Source: Casuarina equisetifolia
Taxonomy: Eukaryota > Streptophyta > Magnoliopsida > Fagales > Casuarinaceae
Assembly (NCBI GenBank): GCA_028551475.1
Contig: CM052360.1
Coordinates: 14,930,501-14,994,500, forward strand
Direction: 5' to 3'
DNA: 64,000 bases
In this document: piece after piece, positions 46,883 through 59,500 of the stretch
Layout of the letters: each line of letters opens with the position of its first letter
How positions within the stretch are numbered: position 1 is the stretch's first letter
Translations under genes and position numbers: made by a program
The notes under the pieces: model-generated
Database searches by the model: none
Told to the model about the DNA's origin: nothing
Seen by the model: the letters and a program-made list of their open reading frames with translations, nothing else

Positions 46883-48270
46883 GACTTCAATTAAATGTTT
46901 GGATTAGAGAGAACGTTTTCTCTTAATCTAGTTTGAGTTAGCAATATCCCTCAAACTACCATATAATTAGCAATATCCCTCAAACTACCGTATTATTTAG
47001 GGATTTGCATCTATACATGATCTTTTAATCATAATTCGTAACTATTGCTAATCAGAAGAGCTATTCAAGTATAAATAACAAAGTTTAAAGCTCCTATCAC
47101 GAAATCTCCAATTTCAGTAAATTAAGGTTTTGAATTTCTCACAATATTTATGTGCAATAAATATTCTCAAATGTAATCAACACATAAATAATATTATAGA
47201 TAGTGCAATTAATTAGATAATCAAAGGATAAGCCGAATAACCAAATATCACTGAACCCTTGTGAGTCACCAAGAAATGAGGGAACTTGAATCAAATAATG
47301 AGTGAGCTCAAAAGATTGTTTTGCTGTAGAGAGAACACTTTAAATAGTTGTAGATCATCAATCAATCTCTTCACACATGCATTCCCTTTTAAATAGAGAA
47401 CAAATTTAAGGCTTTTTAGATTAAACCTGAGTCGTAGCCTTCTTCCCATTATAAACAGTGAACCATCCATCAAATCGACCTCATATCACTTTCAAAACTT
47501 CAATCCAACCATTCTGACATCCAGTCTCCTCCAAGATCCTCCCATTGAGGATTCGGCATTAGAGAGAATGAAAGTGTCACTGGAAGCTAAATTCTCTTTG
47601 AAGGATAGCAGCGAGGGCACATAATAAGAGCCTTACTTAAGCGCGCCTCTGATAAGTTGAATGACGTCGTAGCATCAAGTGATCAAGTAAGAAGTGGGTA
47701 GGGCTTCTACATCAGATGTGGTCCTTGTTACGGATCAGCCTCGAATTTAGCCTGATCCAGTAACGTGTGAAGTCCAACACATAATTATGGTCCAGTACTA
47801 TCAGCAAGGTCCAATAGTATAAGTATAGTCCAATAATATGAACATGGTCCAGCAATATGAGCTCAGTCCAGTGACATGAGCATGGTCCAATAATGTAAGC
47901 ACGGTCTAACAATATGAGCTTTTAGTAAGTTCACATGTTGATGTAACATATATCTTAGCTTGAATTAAAATCAAGCTAGAATCAAAGCTCTATGTTCCTA
48001 TAAGTGCATAAAGCCAAGTATCATTTTTCTTAAAAAATATGTTCTAATATATTTTTAACATCATTCACAAATATATTTCTCAAATGTACTTTAAGAAGAT
48101 GTTTTATGAAGGAGTGTAGGAACCCAGTTACTTTATAATATCATTAATTGATATTATAATTTGTATACATTTTACTTCTTATGATTTTCTTTTGTACCTA
48201 TGAAAAACTTATTTCAAGAATTATATTTACAAATATATTTTTGGCATAACAAAACCCTTATTTTTCAACA
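46883..48270 (+). mobile_element. Nested LTR fragment with an inverted head
   Basis: Bases 46883 to about 47042 are in reverse orientation relative to the family (GGATTAGAGAGAACGTTTTC is the complement of the family GAAAACGTTCTCC block). From about 47043 to 48270 the sequence runs forward and matches copy 3 through to its end, TTTTTCAACA. After 48270 the outer LTR resumes with ATAAGTTCTTGGTAG, collinear with copy 2. Confidence 0.75.
47790..47922. repeat. 19-20 bp minisatellite in the LTR
   Basis: Seven imperfect units of the form GTCCAATAATATGAGCATG run in a row. Copies 2 and 3 have fewer or different units at the comparable place. Confidence 0.85.
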
Positions 48271-48664
48271 ATAAGTTCTTGGTAGAACTAAAGTTTGCTT
48301 CAATAATAGTCTTGATTCAGTAAAGTAATTTTTGCTAGAGTCAATTACTTCATACCTTCATCCAAGCAAGAGCATGTATCATTTTTTCTCAAACATAATA
48401 TATGACACATTTAACATCATTTAAATAAGCCTTTTTCTTAAGATATTATATAATGATATTAAATAAATCATTTCTTAAAAGCATTATATAGTAACATTAT
48501 ATCAAGAAATGTAGGAACCCGGTTACTTTATAATATCATTGATTGTTATTATAATTTATACACCTTTTACTTCCTCTGGTTTTCTTTTACACTTATGAAA
48601 AACATATTTCAAGAAATATATCCACAAATACATTTTGTCACAACAAAACCCTTATTTTTCAATA

Positions 48665-49560
48665 CTTATGGCTCTTACCCTTTTTTTGACAAAGTACTCT
48701 ACCCATTCATCCTCCCATGTTAGCCATATATTTTCTACCTTGCCATCTGATGACCTTTTATATCCTATATCTTTTTTCTTTTCTTTTCTTTTTTTCCCTT
48801 TTCGCCTTGACCTTTTTTCCCTTCATTGCCAATATTCTATTTTCTCTTTTTACTTAATGAGCCTTTCACCTACCATGAGGTTTTTATGGACACTCATTAG
48901 ATTAAGACTATGGATAGAAAGCTTTAAGCCTTTAAGGTCAATCATATTTGGGGTGTGGTTACTCTACCTCCAAGATATAAACCTATTAGCTATAAATGAG
49001 GTTATAAGTTAAAATGTCATGCTAATGAATTTATGGAGTAGAAAAAGGCCAAGCTTATAGTAAAAGGCTTTGCTTTAATAAGAAAGCATTAACTTGTAGG
49101 ATAAATTATCCTTAATTCTAAAAATGATCACCAACCACTTTGTTATTGATTTGGTTGTCATTCATCATTTACCTTTTTCTATGGAATTTGAAAATATGTA
49201 TTTCATCATGGTGATTCAAAGGAAAAAGACTACATGCATCTATCTTCAAATTTCAAAAGCCAAGGTAAGGATATTGTCTATCACTTGTAGAAATCTTTAT
49301 ATAGCTTGAATTAGGTTTCACACTAGTGGCATGCCAAATTTGCAAAGGCACTTACAAAAGTTGGATTTAGTTGGTCCAAGCAAGATTATTCCCTTTTCAC
49401 AAAAAGTCAAAGACATATATTCATTGCCTTGCTTTATATATGGTCATGATATTTTGATCATAGGGGATAATAAAGCATGTAATTTGAAGTTCCATTTACA
49501 CACAAAATTTCACATGAAAAACCTAGGCCCTTCAAAATTATTTTAAGGAATCAAAATGTT
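48665..49560 (+). pseudogene. Copia reverse transcriptase fragment, plus strand
   Basis: Readings include NEPFTYHEVFMDTH near 48.85 kb, AFKVNHIWGVVTLPPRYKPI near 48.95 kb, KAKLIVKGFA near 49.05 kb and YGHDILIIGDNKACN with HTKFHMKNLGPSKLF near 49.44-49.54 kb. These are successive blocks of Copia RT; the YVDD box has become YGHD. It is cut off at about 49.55 kb, close to the end of the LINE. Confidence 0.8.
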
Positions 49561-49649
49561 AAATCTCAATATAGGGTATGCCTTAAAAGTCATATTTTTA
49601 AAATAAATAAATAAATATATATATATAGTAAAATAAAAAGGATAGTGCC

Positions 49650-52600
49650 CTTGTTATTTATATTAACAACACAATTCCTTTATGATGACATAGTTTCAAA
49701 CATTGAAGCAAAGCCAAGACTTCCACTATTGCATTCTCTCCATTGTCCAAGTTGATTATAAATGCTAAGAAAACACTTCCCTTCAAATCATGCACCACTT
49801 CCCCTCCCACACACACATCATTAAGACAAGACCCATTTATGTTCAACTTTAGAAGGCCTAAAGAAAGATATTTCCAACAAATCATTCTACCATTAGTAAT
49901 AGTAGCAATCAAAACAAGAATACATAGAACTTCTAAATGTGTACAATCTATCAAATGTGAAAATTTAGTACCATTAGTGGTCGAACTTCAGAGATCATTC
50001 CTCCTATCAACACTAGTAAGAAGAATCCTTGCTCTAAATAGAGGACTTGTTTTTGGCCAATCAAATGTGCTATAAAATATAACAACCCACCAAAGTTACC
50101 ATCATACTAGCCATTCTAACCAATCAACAAGGAGATTTGAGACCTTAACTCTCCTAACTGATATATGTAGAATACTACAGAAGTACTACCATAAGCCACT
50201 AGCTAGCTCCTCATGACAAAAGATATGATTGGTTTATTCATATTGAGGTTGAACACAACATACACATTTAGATGCTACCGAAAAACCATGCCCTTACACA
50301 TTTATATCTATTGAAAACTTATTAAATATCATCCTCCATATGAAAAAGCCAATCTTGGTGGGTAAAAAGTTATTATAAATAAATTTACTCTTGCTCACCT
50401 TATCACCACATTATCATTGATATTCATACACCAAAGTCAGAAAAAGGAAAAAAAAAAAAGTTGTTTAATGTAATCTTAAAGATTAACCTATCAAGCTCAT
50501 TCATGAAAGTAATTTGATAAGCTTGTTCCTTCTATTTTGAAGACAAAGATGACTATAAAAACATTGGATCTAGTAGTCCCTCTTTAATACTTTTCTAATT
50601 ATTTTCACAACATGGGAACACAAAATCTCCTCTAGCCACTTATCTATCCAAAAAGACTACAAGCCATCATTTACCACCCATCTATTATTTTGTAGGCCTA
50701 ATGGAAGATGAACACAAATAGTAGCCTAATAGTAGGAAGCTAGAATGTTCTTGTGTTGATGAATGATCTCCATTGGATTGTCATACTTTCTCCTTGAGAA
50801 CTACACACATAATCACTTGTAAATTTTTCATCACCATATCTCTTATTCCTAAACCTTCTTTATCCAAAGGCCAACAACTTTATTCCAATCTACTTAATGT
50901 GTTCTGTCTATCCCCCTATTACTCTATAAGAAGTCTATCACACTCTTTTTAATCTCTTTCAAAACTAATTTTGGTACTTTAAAAATTGATAAACAATGTA
51001 TGGGAATTGAGGATAAAACACTTTTTACTAAAACTAATTTTCCCCCATGCCTTAGAAACCAATTCTTATGGTTGTTAATTTGTCCCATAATCTTTGCCAA
51101 TAGATCATCAAAGTATATCCTCTCCACTTGTCCTTTAAATAGTAGATCCCCCAAGTATTTCATCAATAAATCTATAAATGAGAAACTTGCCCATTACTTA
51201 ATATAACGCTTCTTATAAGGAAGAGCTTCCTTTGCTAGTAAAATGTTAAATTTCATGGCTTTCACCATCTACTCACTATGTCATTCATAATCTCTTAACA
51301 AAGCCATAAAATCAAGTATAGACTATTTTTCAACCATTCAAAAGTATAATCATGTCATAAGCATATAGCAAATGTGAAATGTACCTAAAATCATTCATAC
51401 ATTTTATATCTACCAGTCTCCCTATTCTGCATTAGATGTTTTAGTTTTAGACTAATTGCTTCATGTGCAATAATTAATAAACTAGGCGAAAGTGTATCCC
51501 CTTATCTTTGGAAGATTTAAATAGTCAAAAAATTTCCCTTGTAACTGAATCGAAAACCAATTGTTTGAGGTACAACAATAGATCATGTCTGTCTAAACTA
51601 AAGAGAAGCCCAATCTTTATAGTATCTATAGTAAAAATGACCACTCCAATCTATCATAGGTTTTTGACATATCATAATTAATAATCACATTAGCTACAAG
51701 CATTCTTCTATTAACATCATGTACCATTTCTTGAGCCAAGGCTATGTTTTCCTAGATGGATTTGTCCTAACAAAACTAGATTGTTTAGACAAAATCACAC
51801 ATGGTAGTACCTTAGCTAGCTTGCCATTTAGAATTTGTTAGAATTTTGCATCTAAAAGTGCATATACAAATTAGTTTTAAATCTATAAAACTACTCAATT
51901 TTGCCCCTTTGGGATTAAGGCCAACAAAGTTACTACATAGCTTCTTGGGATTTGGTCTCCATGAAAAACTTTGTTATAGCTACTTGTAAGTCCTTTATTA
52001 TCTCTTGTGCTATGGCAAAGAAATTACCAATAAAACCATCTGGACTTGGTACACTACCAAGATCCAAATTCTTAATAGCTTCTTGAATCTCTTACCACTC
52101 TAGAACACTACAAAGCATTGCATTCTACACTTCTAAAACCAACCTTGCTACTTAGTTGAGAAGATTTGATTGTTCTTATCTTAGGTGAAAATCATAACAA
52201 GTGAAGCAAAGTTAAGTATGTAGCAAAAGCCAACGACTCCTTCTAAAACTCCACCACTAGCAAACCCATCTAGTAATTGAAAATTAAACTTAGATAACTA
52301 CCTCTTCTCCTGAACACATGCACCAAAATAGCAAAGTTCATGTCTACCTCTTAAAGCCACCAAACCTTAGCACTATCCCAAAGCTAATCTTCTTTATCCA
52401 TAATGTTATGAACGAGATTTTCTTGAACCTTCTTAAGTTCCTAAAAAACCATGTCTAACCAATCCATTTGTAATTTTGTTTCTAGCTCCTATACCTACTC
52501 TATTAAATCTTCTATCCTTTACTCCTTGTACCTTTGTTTTACTTCATCTAATCTATCAAGGCATTCTTCACTTACATGTACCTCAAATGAAAGCATATAT

Positions 52601-54380
52601 ATGGTGAAGCATAGAGTTCCCTGACCATTGAAAAAATTGTTGCTTTATTGATGGAATTTCCAACCATTGCCTCTAGAACTCAAAAGACTTAACTCCTTGA
52701 CAAACCATCCTCAATGATAATAGTATAGTATGATCAAATATTATTCTTATTAAGTGGTGATTTTCAAAGCCAAAAAAACTATGGTGACTTCCAAATTACA
52801 TAAGATTCTATCTATCCTTGCTCCTAAACCTTTTAGTCTCCCATATATTGTTTGACCATGTAAAAGGAAAACCTAAATACCTACAATCATTCATCCTTTG
52901 TTGGCAAATAAAACTTTGAAATTTAGCACTAGCATATATGAAAGACAGCTATCCTCCTTGCTTCTCATCTTAGCAAAGAAAGGAATTGAAGTATCCTAAA
53001 TGGACCGATGATTTATTTGTTATTTGAATATTATCGAAATATTATTGTGGTTGCCTTCTACAAATATAATCCATGCTTGCATAGACAATCATTAACAAAA
53101 ACTTCCTCTCATCCATATATACTTTTATTATAATGCTTTGGCTTAATCAAGATACCTAATATTACATCTGTCACGTAATCCATATATGAATTTTCAATGG
53201 ATTACAATGCAAGGAAGAATTAAATTATAATTTTCTTGCCATGTTTGCCAGAACATCTTCAACATGTTTCAATTCTAACAAGGCCAATAATGATATTTTG
53301 CTTTTCTTAGAAGGCTTAGCTTTCTTATATTCCATATGATTATACTAGTTATTGGTAACCAAATGTCTTCAAGCATTCAATGCAAGGGACCTAATCAAGA
53401 TATAATGGGTAATTTCATAATCATCTAACTTAGCCTCTTATTGGCTTGACCAAAACACATTGAATACATTGCTTGATTATGCTTCTCTTGTCTTCTCAAT
53501 GGATGAAATATGTTCTTCACATCCAATAGGGACTTGGCCTCTTGGTCTTCTTCACCAACCACTAAATCTTGACTACTTGTCTTCCTGCTTGCTTTCTTAT
53601 AGGTTACCTTCTTAATCGTTTTAAAGCTAGATGAACCAAGCTTTCTAAATGGGGTTAAAACCTTAGTGTTATTGATGTCCCCCTATTCATCTCCTTCAAA
53701 TTAGTATCACTTACTTCATTTTCCACGTCATTATTAAAGGTACACTTTCCATACTATAATTGATCCCTTCATGTCATTGAAGCTTTTCACAGAAACCTTA
53801 CATGTACTTTGTCCTTGGCCCTATAATGTTATCAAGAGTTGTTGCTTATGTACAAATGGGTCTATCTACCTTGTCTTGCTCCTTATTCTTGGTTGTTGTC
53901 CTTGTGCCACTAGTGCTATTTACTGTATGTTATTATTGTACATGCTTGTAAGAGTTTTTAGGCATGGTAAGCCTTTTGCATTTGACTAAATGTCTTCCTC
54001 CAATAGCAACACCTCTAATCTATTCTAACTCCTATTTCTTCTTGTTTTTCCTTCCAGTGTAGTCCCATGTACCCCATTCCTTTTTGGAGCATTTTCACAA
54101 ACAACTACAAGCCATTCATGTTTGCTTTTATTCTTGCCTTACTTGTATGTCATGTCTTCTCAATTGAGACTTGTTTCCTTATAATCATGTGTCGAGGCTA
54201 GAGATTTCCTGCCATAAAAGTTGCAACATCTTGCTCATTTCCAATTTTGGTTGATTTTTCTCTTTTGTTGTTTCTTATGATTGCAACATTTCATCATGCA
54301 CCATAAAAGCAACCATGGAGCTTACAACACACTAGTCCCACTTATGACCTTGGAGTCAGCAATGAGAGCAAAATTTAGGC
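49650..54380 (-). mobile_element. LINE (L1-type) retrotransposon, inactive
   Basis: On the minus strand: an ORF1-like zinc knuckle at 54371-54329 (CSHCXLQGHKWDXC, a CX2CX4HX4C pattern); endonuclease-like sequence near 53.0-52.7 kb (QGARIDRIL); reverse transcriptase 52.1-50.9 kb (LDLGSVPSPDGFIGNFF, then HLLYAYDMIILLN); and an open segment 51166-50924 (YLGDLLFKG, GGKLVLVKSVLSSIPIH). A C-terminal RNase H at 49954-49658 reads KLNINGSCLND. The RT FADD box has become YAYD and the RNase H catalytic Asp is Asn. Stops are frequent. No 3' poly(A) tail was identified. Confidence 0.85.
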
Positions 54381-56230
54381 TTACCTCATACTTGATTGCC
54401 TAAGTAAAAGGTTTTTGGTAGCCCCGCATTACCCAAAAATTGTTTGGTAGTTTCTCCAAATCCCTCTAGACACATTTAAGCATACACTAAGTGTTTGAAC
54501 CTCATCATGTGCATATCAAAAAATAAATAGTAGTCAAGCTAATTATAAAGCTTTTCCAAGACACTTAGATTATAGAGTGATGGGGGAAAATAAGTATACA
54601 CAAAACCATTGCCAATGAGTCCCTAGAGTAGTTGTTATCCCATCTAAAGAGCAAAAATCAAACATTTTCAAAACTTCTCTACTTTCAAGACCACACTTAG
54701 GCAAAATCCTCCTTAAATTGTACATGGATGTTAATCTGTCAATTTGTTCAAACCACAAGTCATCTTTAGATGGTGCTCAATGATGTCCCCAGGCAGCCGC
54801 ACTCTATAAAATTTGACAATTAGGGTTTAGTGGTGAAAAGATGTCATTAACCCCCCTCATCTTCAGTAAAAATTATGTTTGTCTTCCCATTTAAAGTCAT
54901 TGGTTCATGTGTTTCCATCTAGACTTTGGGTATATCAGAATGCTAGTCAACTATTACAAACAACACCAACTATGGACAATGTATGGCTGAACAATATGAT
55001 TTGTGAAGGAAAAGGTCCCATGTGGGGTTGTTCAAGTTCGCAAGCAATGGTTTTGTGTCATTTGACATTCATGGTGGTGGTTGTTGACCCCTATACAAGA
55101 CATGGAGGTCGAGCCAAAGGCCGTCGTGGCATTATCATGGGGTCAAGGTCGAGTCAAAGTCTAGTCAAAGTTAAGTCAATGGAAGGAGGGGAAAGGATTT
55201 TTAAGCTTTAGAAGTCATCTTTAACGCCAATTTATCTATGTCAGAGCCCATAATTATTATGATGAGATAGGATAGGAACCTCACATTGTTGGTGTGATGG
55301 AAAGGTAGGAAATAAGCAACATAATTCTCTTTTATAAAATTATTGTTATCAAAAATTGGTTTAGAGGTTAACTTTCTTATTTTCAAGATTTATTTAAATT
55401 TTTTTATTACCACTCACACACCTAAACTCACTCATGCTGTATTGAACCCCAAACTTTACAATTTGATTCTCCACTAGGTTACCATTAAACTAGCAAGCTA
55501 GGTGACATTTCAAGGTTAATATACCTTATTAAGACAATGTCTAGCATTATATATTTTGCTCAAATTCTCAATCAACTCATGCACATGATCAAGTGTATAC
55601 ACATGGAGTCATCCATGAAAGTGCTCTAATATATAAAGAGGTAATCTAGCCTTTGATTGATTTTATCCTTTCATTCTAGCCTAGATACCACGTACTTCCG
55701 TGATTCAAATTCGGGATCTTGTCCTATCACAAAAAAGATCCCTCCTGGACTACTACAACAAGTAAGTAGATTTCTAATGTCCTAGAGAACTAAAAAACAA
55801 TATAAAATTTTTAAATTATTAGTTGAGTCGTTGAGCTCCAAAATCAACATTTTAAAGATCATAGGGATTATTGGCCTTCTAATTGATCTTGGCATTGATA
55901 TTAAATAGCTAGCCTCCTTATTTTGTTATAAGGTGGTAGCACACATTGCAACTAGTCTTATATTTCAGTATCACACTTGATATCCTTGTTTTGTTATAAG
56001 GTGGTAGCACACATTGCAACTAATCTTATATTTTAGTATCACACTTGATATTAAGAGATTTGACTACTACATTGTTAGGGAGAAACCCCAAGTAAGTCTC
56101 ATCAAACTTGTCACATTCAAACTCTATAGGTCAACGAATAGACCTATTCGTAAAGACACCTTGCAATAGATATTACTAAAATCTCTTATCTAGACTTGGA
56201 AGATTAAGGTCGCATCAAAGGGTGTTGAAA
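54381..56230. other. Intergenic region between the LINE and PAM16
   Basis: May include the LINE 5' untranslated part. An open frame at 54879-55211 (plus) has no recognisable similarity. A short tandem duplication lies at 55921-56055. No gene is supported. Confidence 0.5.
55921..56055. repeat. 68-bp tandem duplication
   Basis: TTTTGTTATAAGGTGGTAGC begins at 55921 and again at 55989. The units differ at only a few positions (CTAGTC/CTAATC, TTTCAG/TTTTAG). Confidence 0.92.
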
Positions 56231-56242
56231 AGTCACTCCATA

Positions 56243-56316
56243 GGCCCATTATACAAGGCCCACACCTGATTACCCAACGAAGATGAAGCCCAGTCCCATT
56301 TTGCCCTTACCACGTG
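56243..56316 (+). promoter_or_regulatory. PAM16: Site II motif cluster and G-box upstream of PAM16
   Basis: GGCCCA at 56243-56248 and 56257-56262 and AGCCCA at 56287-56292 are the complements of TGGGCC, TGGGCC and TGGGCT (site II, TGGGCY). CACGTGTC with a G-box core lies at 56311-56316. Site II elements are enriched upstream of plant nuclear genes for mitochondrial proteins, which fits the gene below. The cluster lies about 240-310 bp before the ATG, within roughly 150 bp of the probable transcription start. Confidence 0.65.
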
Positions 56317-56553
56317 TCAATCATGTTGGATCCTTCTAGGTCCCCCAGTACGACTTGTATAAGGATTACCTTCAATTTTGATTTTTGAAGTTCTATTTTT
56401 GCCTTGCTCGAGGGGTCACGGTCTCGCGGTTTCTCTGCTCCGTTACTGTCTCTCTCGAAAGCCCTACGGGAGGTTCCCGTTCCATAACTCTGATCGAAAG
56501 TCCTAATCTCTTCTCCAGACCTAATAGGAGGATTGATTCTATTCGTTTCAGCT

Positions 56554-59500
56554 ATGGTATGCTTCTCTTATCTGCTCTTCTCTTCTTAACCCCACCATTT
56601 TCCTTCCTTTTTCTATTTGGTAGCTCAGAATTCAAGAGCAGGGAAATAAGCTATTGAAAAGCCTTTTTGATTTTTGTGCTTGTGCTTATGTTTCGTCAAG
56701 CTAAGCCGAGGACCTTTGTCTTTAGGTTTTAGGGCTTAGAACATTCAGTTTTACCATCGGAGGTTGTAGAAATTTCTATTGGATCTCGGTGTGCTACAGA
56801 TTTTCGAATATTGCCGCAATGTTCGTAAACATTTTGATGTTCATTTATTGGATGAATATTATATTGTACCTGCCTGTGTAGTCATGGTAACTGAGAACAT
56901 GTTGGAAAGAGGGTGTTTTATTTATGTGGAACCAAAATTGGCGAATTTGTCAAGGTTGTTGGGAGGCAGAAGAGAAAACCAAACAACTTAGGTCGTAGAT
57001 ATGAAAATGCAAAAATGATGTTCTTCAGTGGTTGAAAATGACTTTTTATTGCCAGTCCCATGTGAAAAGGCTATTATTGAAGTGGTTATTGGTTTATTAT
57101 GTCGTCAATAATTTTAATGGTTGGATAGCCAGATTCTAGGAGTACTTTATAATTTGAACAAATTGACAGAATTTGTCATAAAGAGTTAGGGTATGGGGAA
57201 TTCTTAAGTGGAAAAAAATTGCAGAAGTTACGGTTTGTGCATTTATGTCTGACCCCAGGGGAGAGTGAGAAAATATTCAGGATTCACCAAAATTTTCTTG
57301 TTTACAAAGCCTCAATCCTTAAATTCCGTGTTGTATTGACTTCTTAGTTTATTCACCTCTCTGTTTGTGCAGGCTTCAAAGATACTTGCTAACTTAATAG
57401 TGATGGGCTCTGGTATTTTAGCAAGGGCTCTGGTTCAGGCTTACCGCCAGGCGCTTGCGAGTAAGTCTTTTGGATAGGGTAACTATGCGGACATTCTATA
57501 TCTCTCATTGCCCTTTTTTTTAATGATTGTTATTTATTCTTCTTGTTATATAAGTATGAAAGCTTTTTTAGTCGTCCTTGTGAGTTTTTGGCTTTATTAC
57601 TTGTTCATGATTTGGGATTTAAAGGTATAATGATAATTCAATTCGTTCATTATTGGCACTGTAACTTGTTAGATAAAGAGAAACTCCTTCTGGTAGTTGT
57701 AGTTATTATCAGTCTAGTTTTACAAAATACTTGGAGGGAATTAGGAAAGAAGTTTAGAGTTTAAGGAGATAATTTCCAAATTATGTGTGTGTATACAAGC
57801 CCCTTATAAGATCCACAACTAATAAATTTTGGGCTGGGGGTTTGAGAAAGCAACTTTTTAGTGAGACATCTGCAAATTTTCTTCAGTGGAGGAGATTATC
57901 TCTTGTAGGAAGCTTGGAAATAGATGCAGAAAAGTGCTATGATAGAATAGGGATGAGTTGATATGACTATATTTAGAAAATTAGTTTGTGACACATACAT
58001 AGGTTAAAGTTAACGTATCCATTGTTCAATTTTTAGATATTTTTAGACTTTACACCGACATTGTGGACTAAGATGTTAGTTATTTCAGACCAAATGACAT
58101 CTTTACTTTACCACAAGGAATGGAGGATATGTTCATCACTCCAACTCCTTATGGTTCATGAATTATGTCTTTTAAGAAAGTAATATTCTGCTAGATTCCC
58201 ATCCCATTTCAAATCTAGAACTATAATTATATTTGCAGTTGAAGCTAATTTTCATTTTTCCTGGTGCATATAATAATTTAAGTGTATCCGAGGAGGTTTA
58301 GATTGTTATTACTTTTATAGTTCATATAAAGTTGCCAAGTATATCCATGAAGCTCCATGTGCGAAGCTAAGGTATTGTGATTGGAATTCTTGGTTTTATT
58401 TCTTGAATATTTTCGTAAGTATGGGATTCTTGGATAATTTGGAAACTGTTGATGTTGATGCCAACCTTCTTGTTCATTTTCCATCGAACCCATAGGTGAG
58501 CTAAAGAAATTAGATCACATGTCCATTTCATTGATCTTATGTCTTTGTTGTATTCACAACGAGAGTGGAAACGCATTTCACCTTGTTCAGTTGTTAGTTG
58601 GTCAGCGTTTCTAATAAAAAGGAAGGGATATGAGAAAAAGTTGCAATAGAAAGAGAAACTTTTTATGCTGTAGGAGTATGTGTAATAGATGCACACTGAA
58701 AATTTTTCTAAAAAGATTTATTCTCTTCAAAACATAGAGAATGGAAAATTTTTACATTTTACTGTTGCTAGTTGATCAGTGTTTTTGATAGAAGGAAAGG
58801 AATACTATAAAAAGTTGCAATAAAAAGAGCAACTCCTTTTATGTGGTTAGAGCATGTGCATAATAGCTGCATACTGAAAATATTTTTAAGAAAATATCTT
58901 CTACATTTCAAAACAGAGAAAATGTAAAAGAAAAAGAAAATAGCTGGGCATTCTCGAAAGCTATTATTGAATGTTTCTCTAGGAGAAGAGCAGTTTTTTC
59001 AAACTCTTTAAAACACATTCAGTAGGCAGCTATTACATTCATACTTATACAGCATAAGTGTTGCACTTTCAATTGCAACTTTTTATCCTATTCTTTTCCT
59101 GTTTATGTCTGAATAAAATTTGTATTATTCGTTATTTTTGTATGTATACATCCTGTATGCCCGAGGCCTTTACTTGTACTAAAAATTTTATCATAGTCAA
59201 TTCCATCATACATGGATTGCACACAAAGGTTTTTAACTTTGTTCTAAAAAGTGAAAAAGTAGCTTCTGGGTTAGAATCTGTTCTAGATGGAGAACAATCA
59301 TACCATGTAGGTTGTATTTGAATTTGGGCATCTACTAACTTGACATCTGAAGACCATAACAACAGGCTTCTACAGTTCATTGGTCACACCAGTTAGGATT
59401 TATTTCAGCTTTTTCTATATCTGCTAATGAACTGCTTTTCTTTATGCTACACAGTACTTAATTCTACTTTGTCTTTGTCTTTCATCCTTATTAGAGGGAT

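Larger units (their letters stand above)
45621..48664 (+). mobile_element. Solo LTR, copy 4, enlarged by a nested same-family fragment
   Basis: Starts TGTTGGGTTTTATGACTTAA and ends TTTTTCAATA. It is flanked by perfect 5-bp duplications CTTAT (45616-45620 and 48665-48669). At 3044 bp it is about twice the family length because 46883-48270 is a second, rearranged copy of the same LTR. Without that insert the remainder is about 1.65 kb, matching copy 2. It carries the AAGAAGGGGGGTTGAATTG motif near the start. Confidence 0.88.

Noticed and set aside
54879..55211. 110-codon plus-strand frame near the LINE 5' side
   Set aside because: No recognised motif, and it lies next to LINE sequence on the other strand; I could not support it as a gene.
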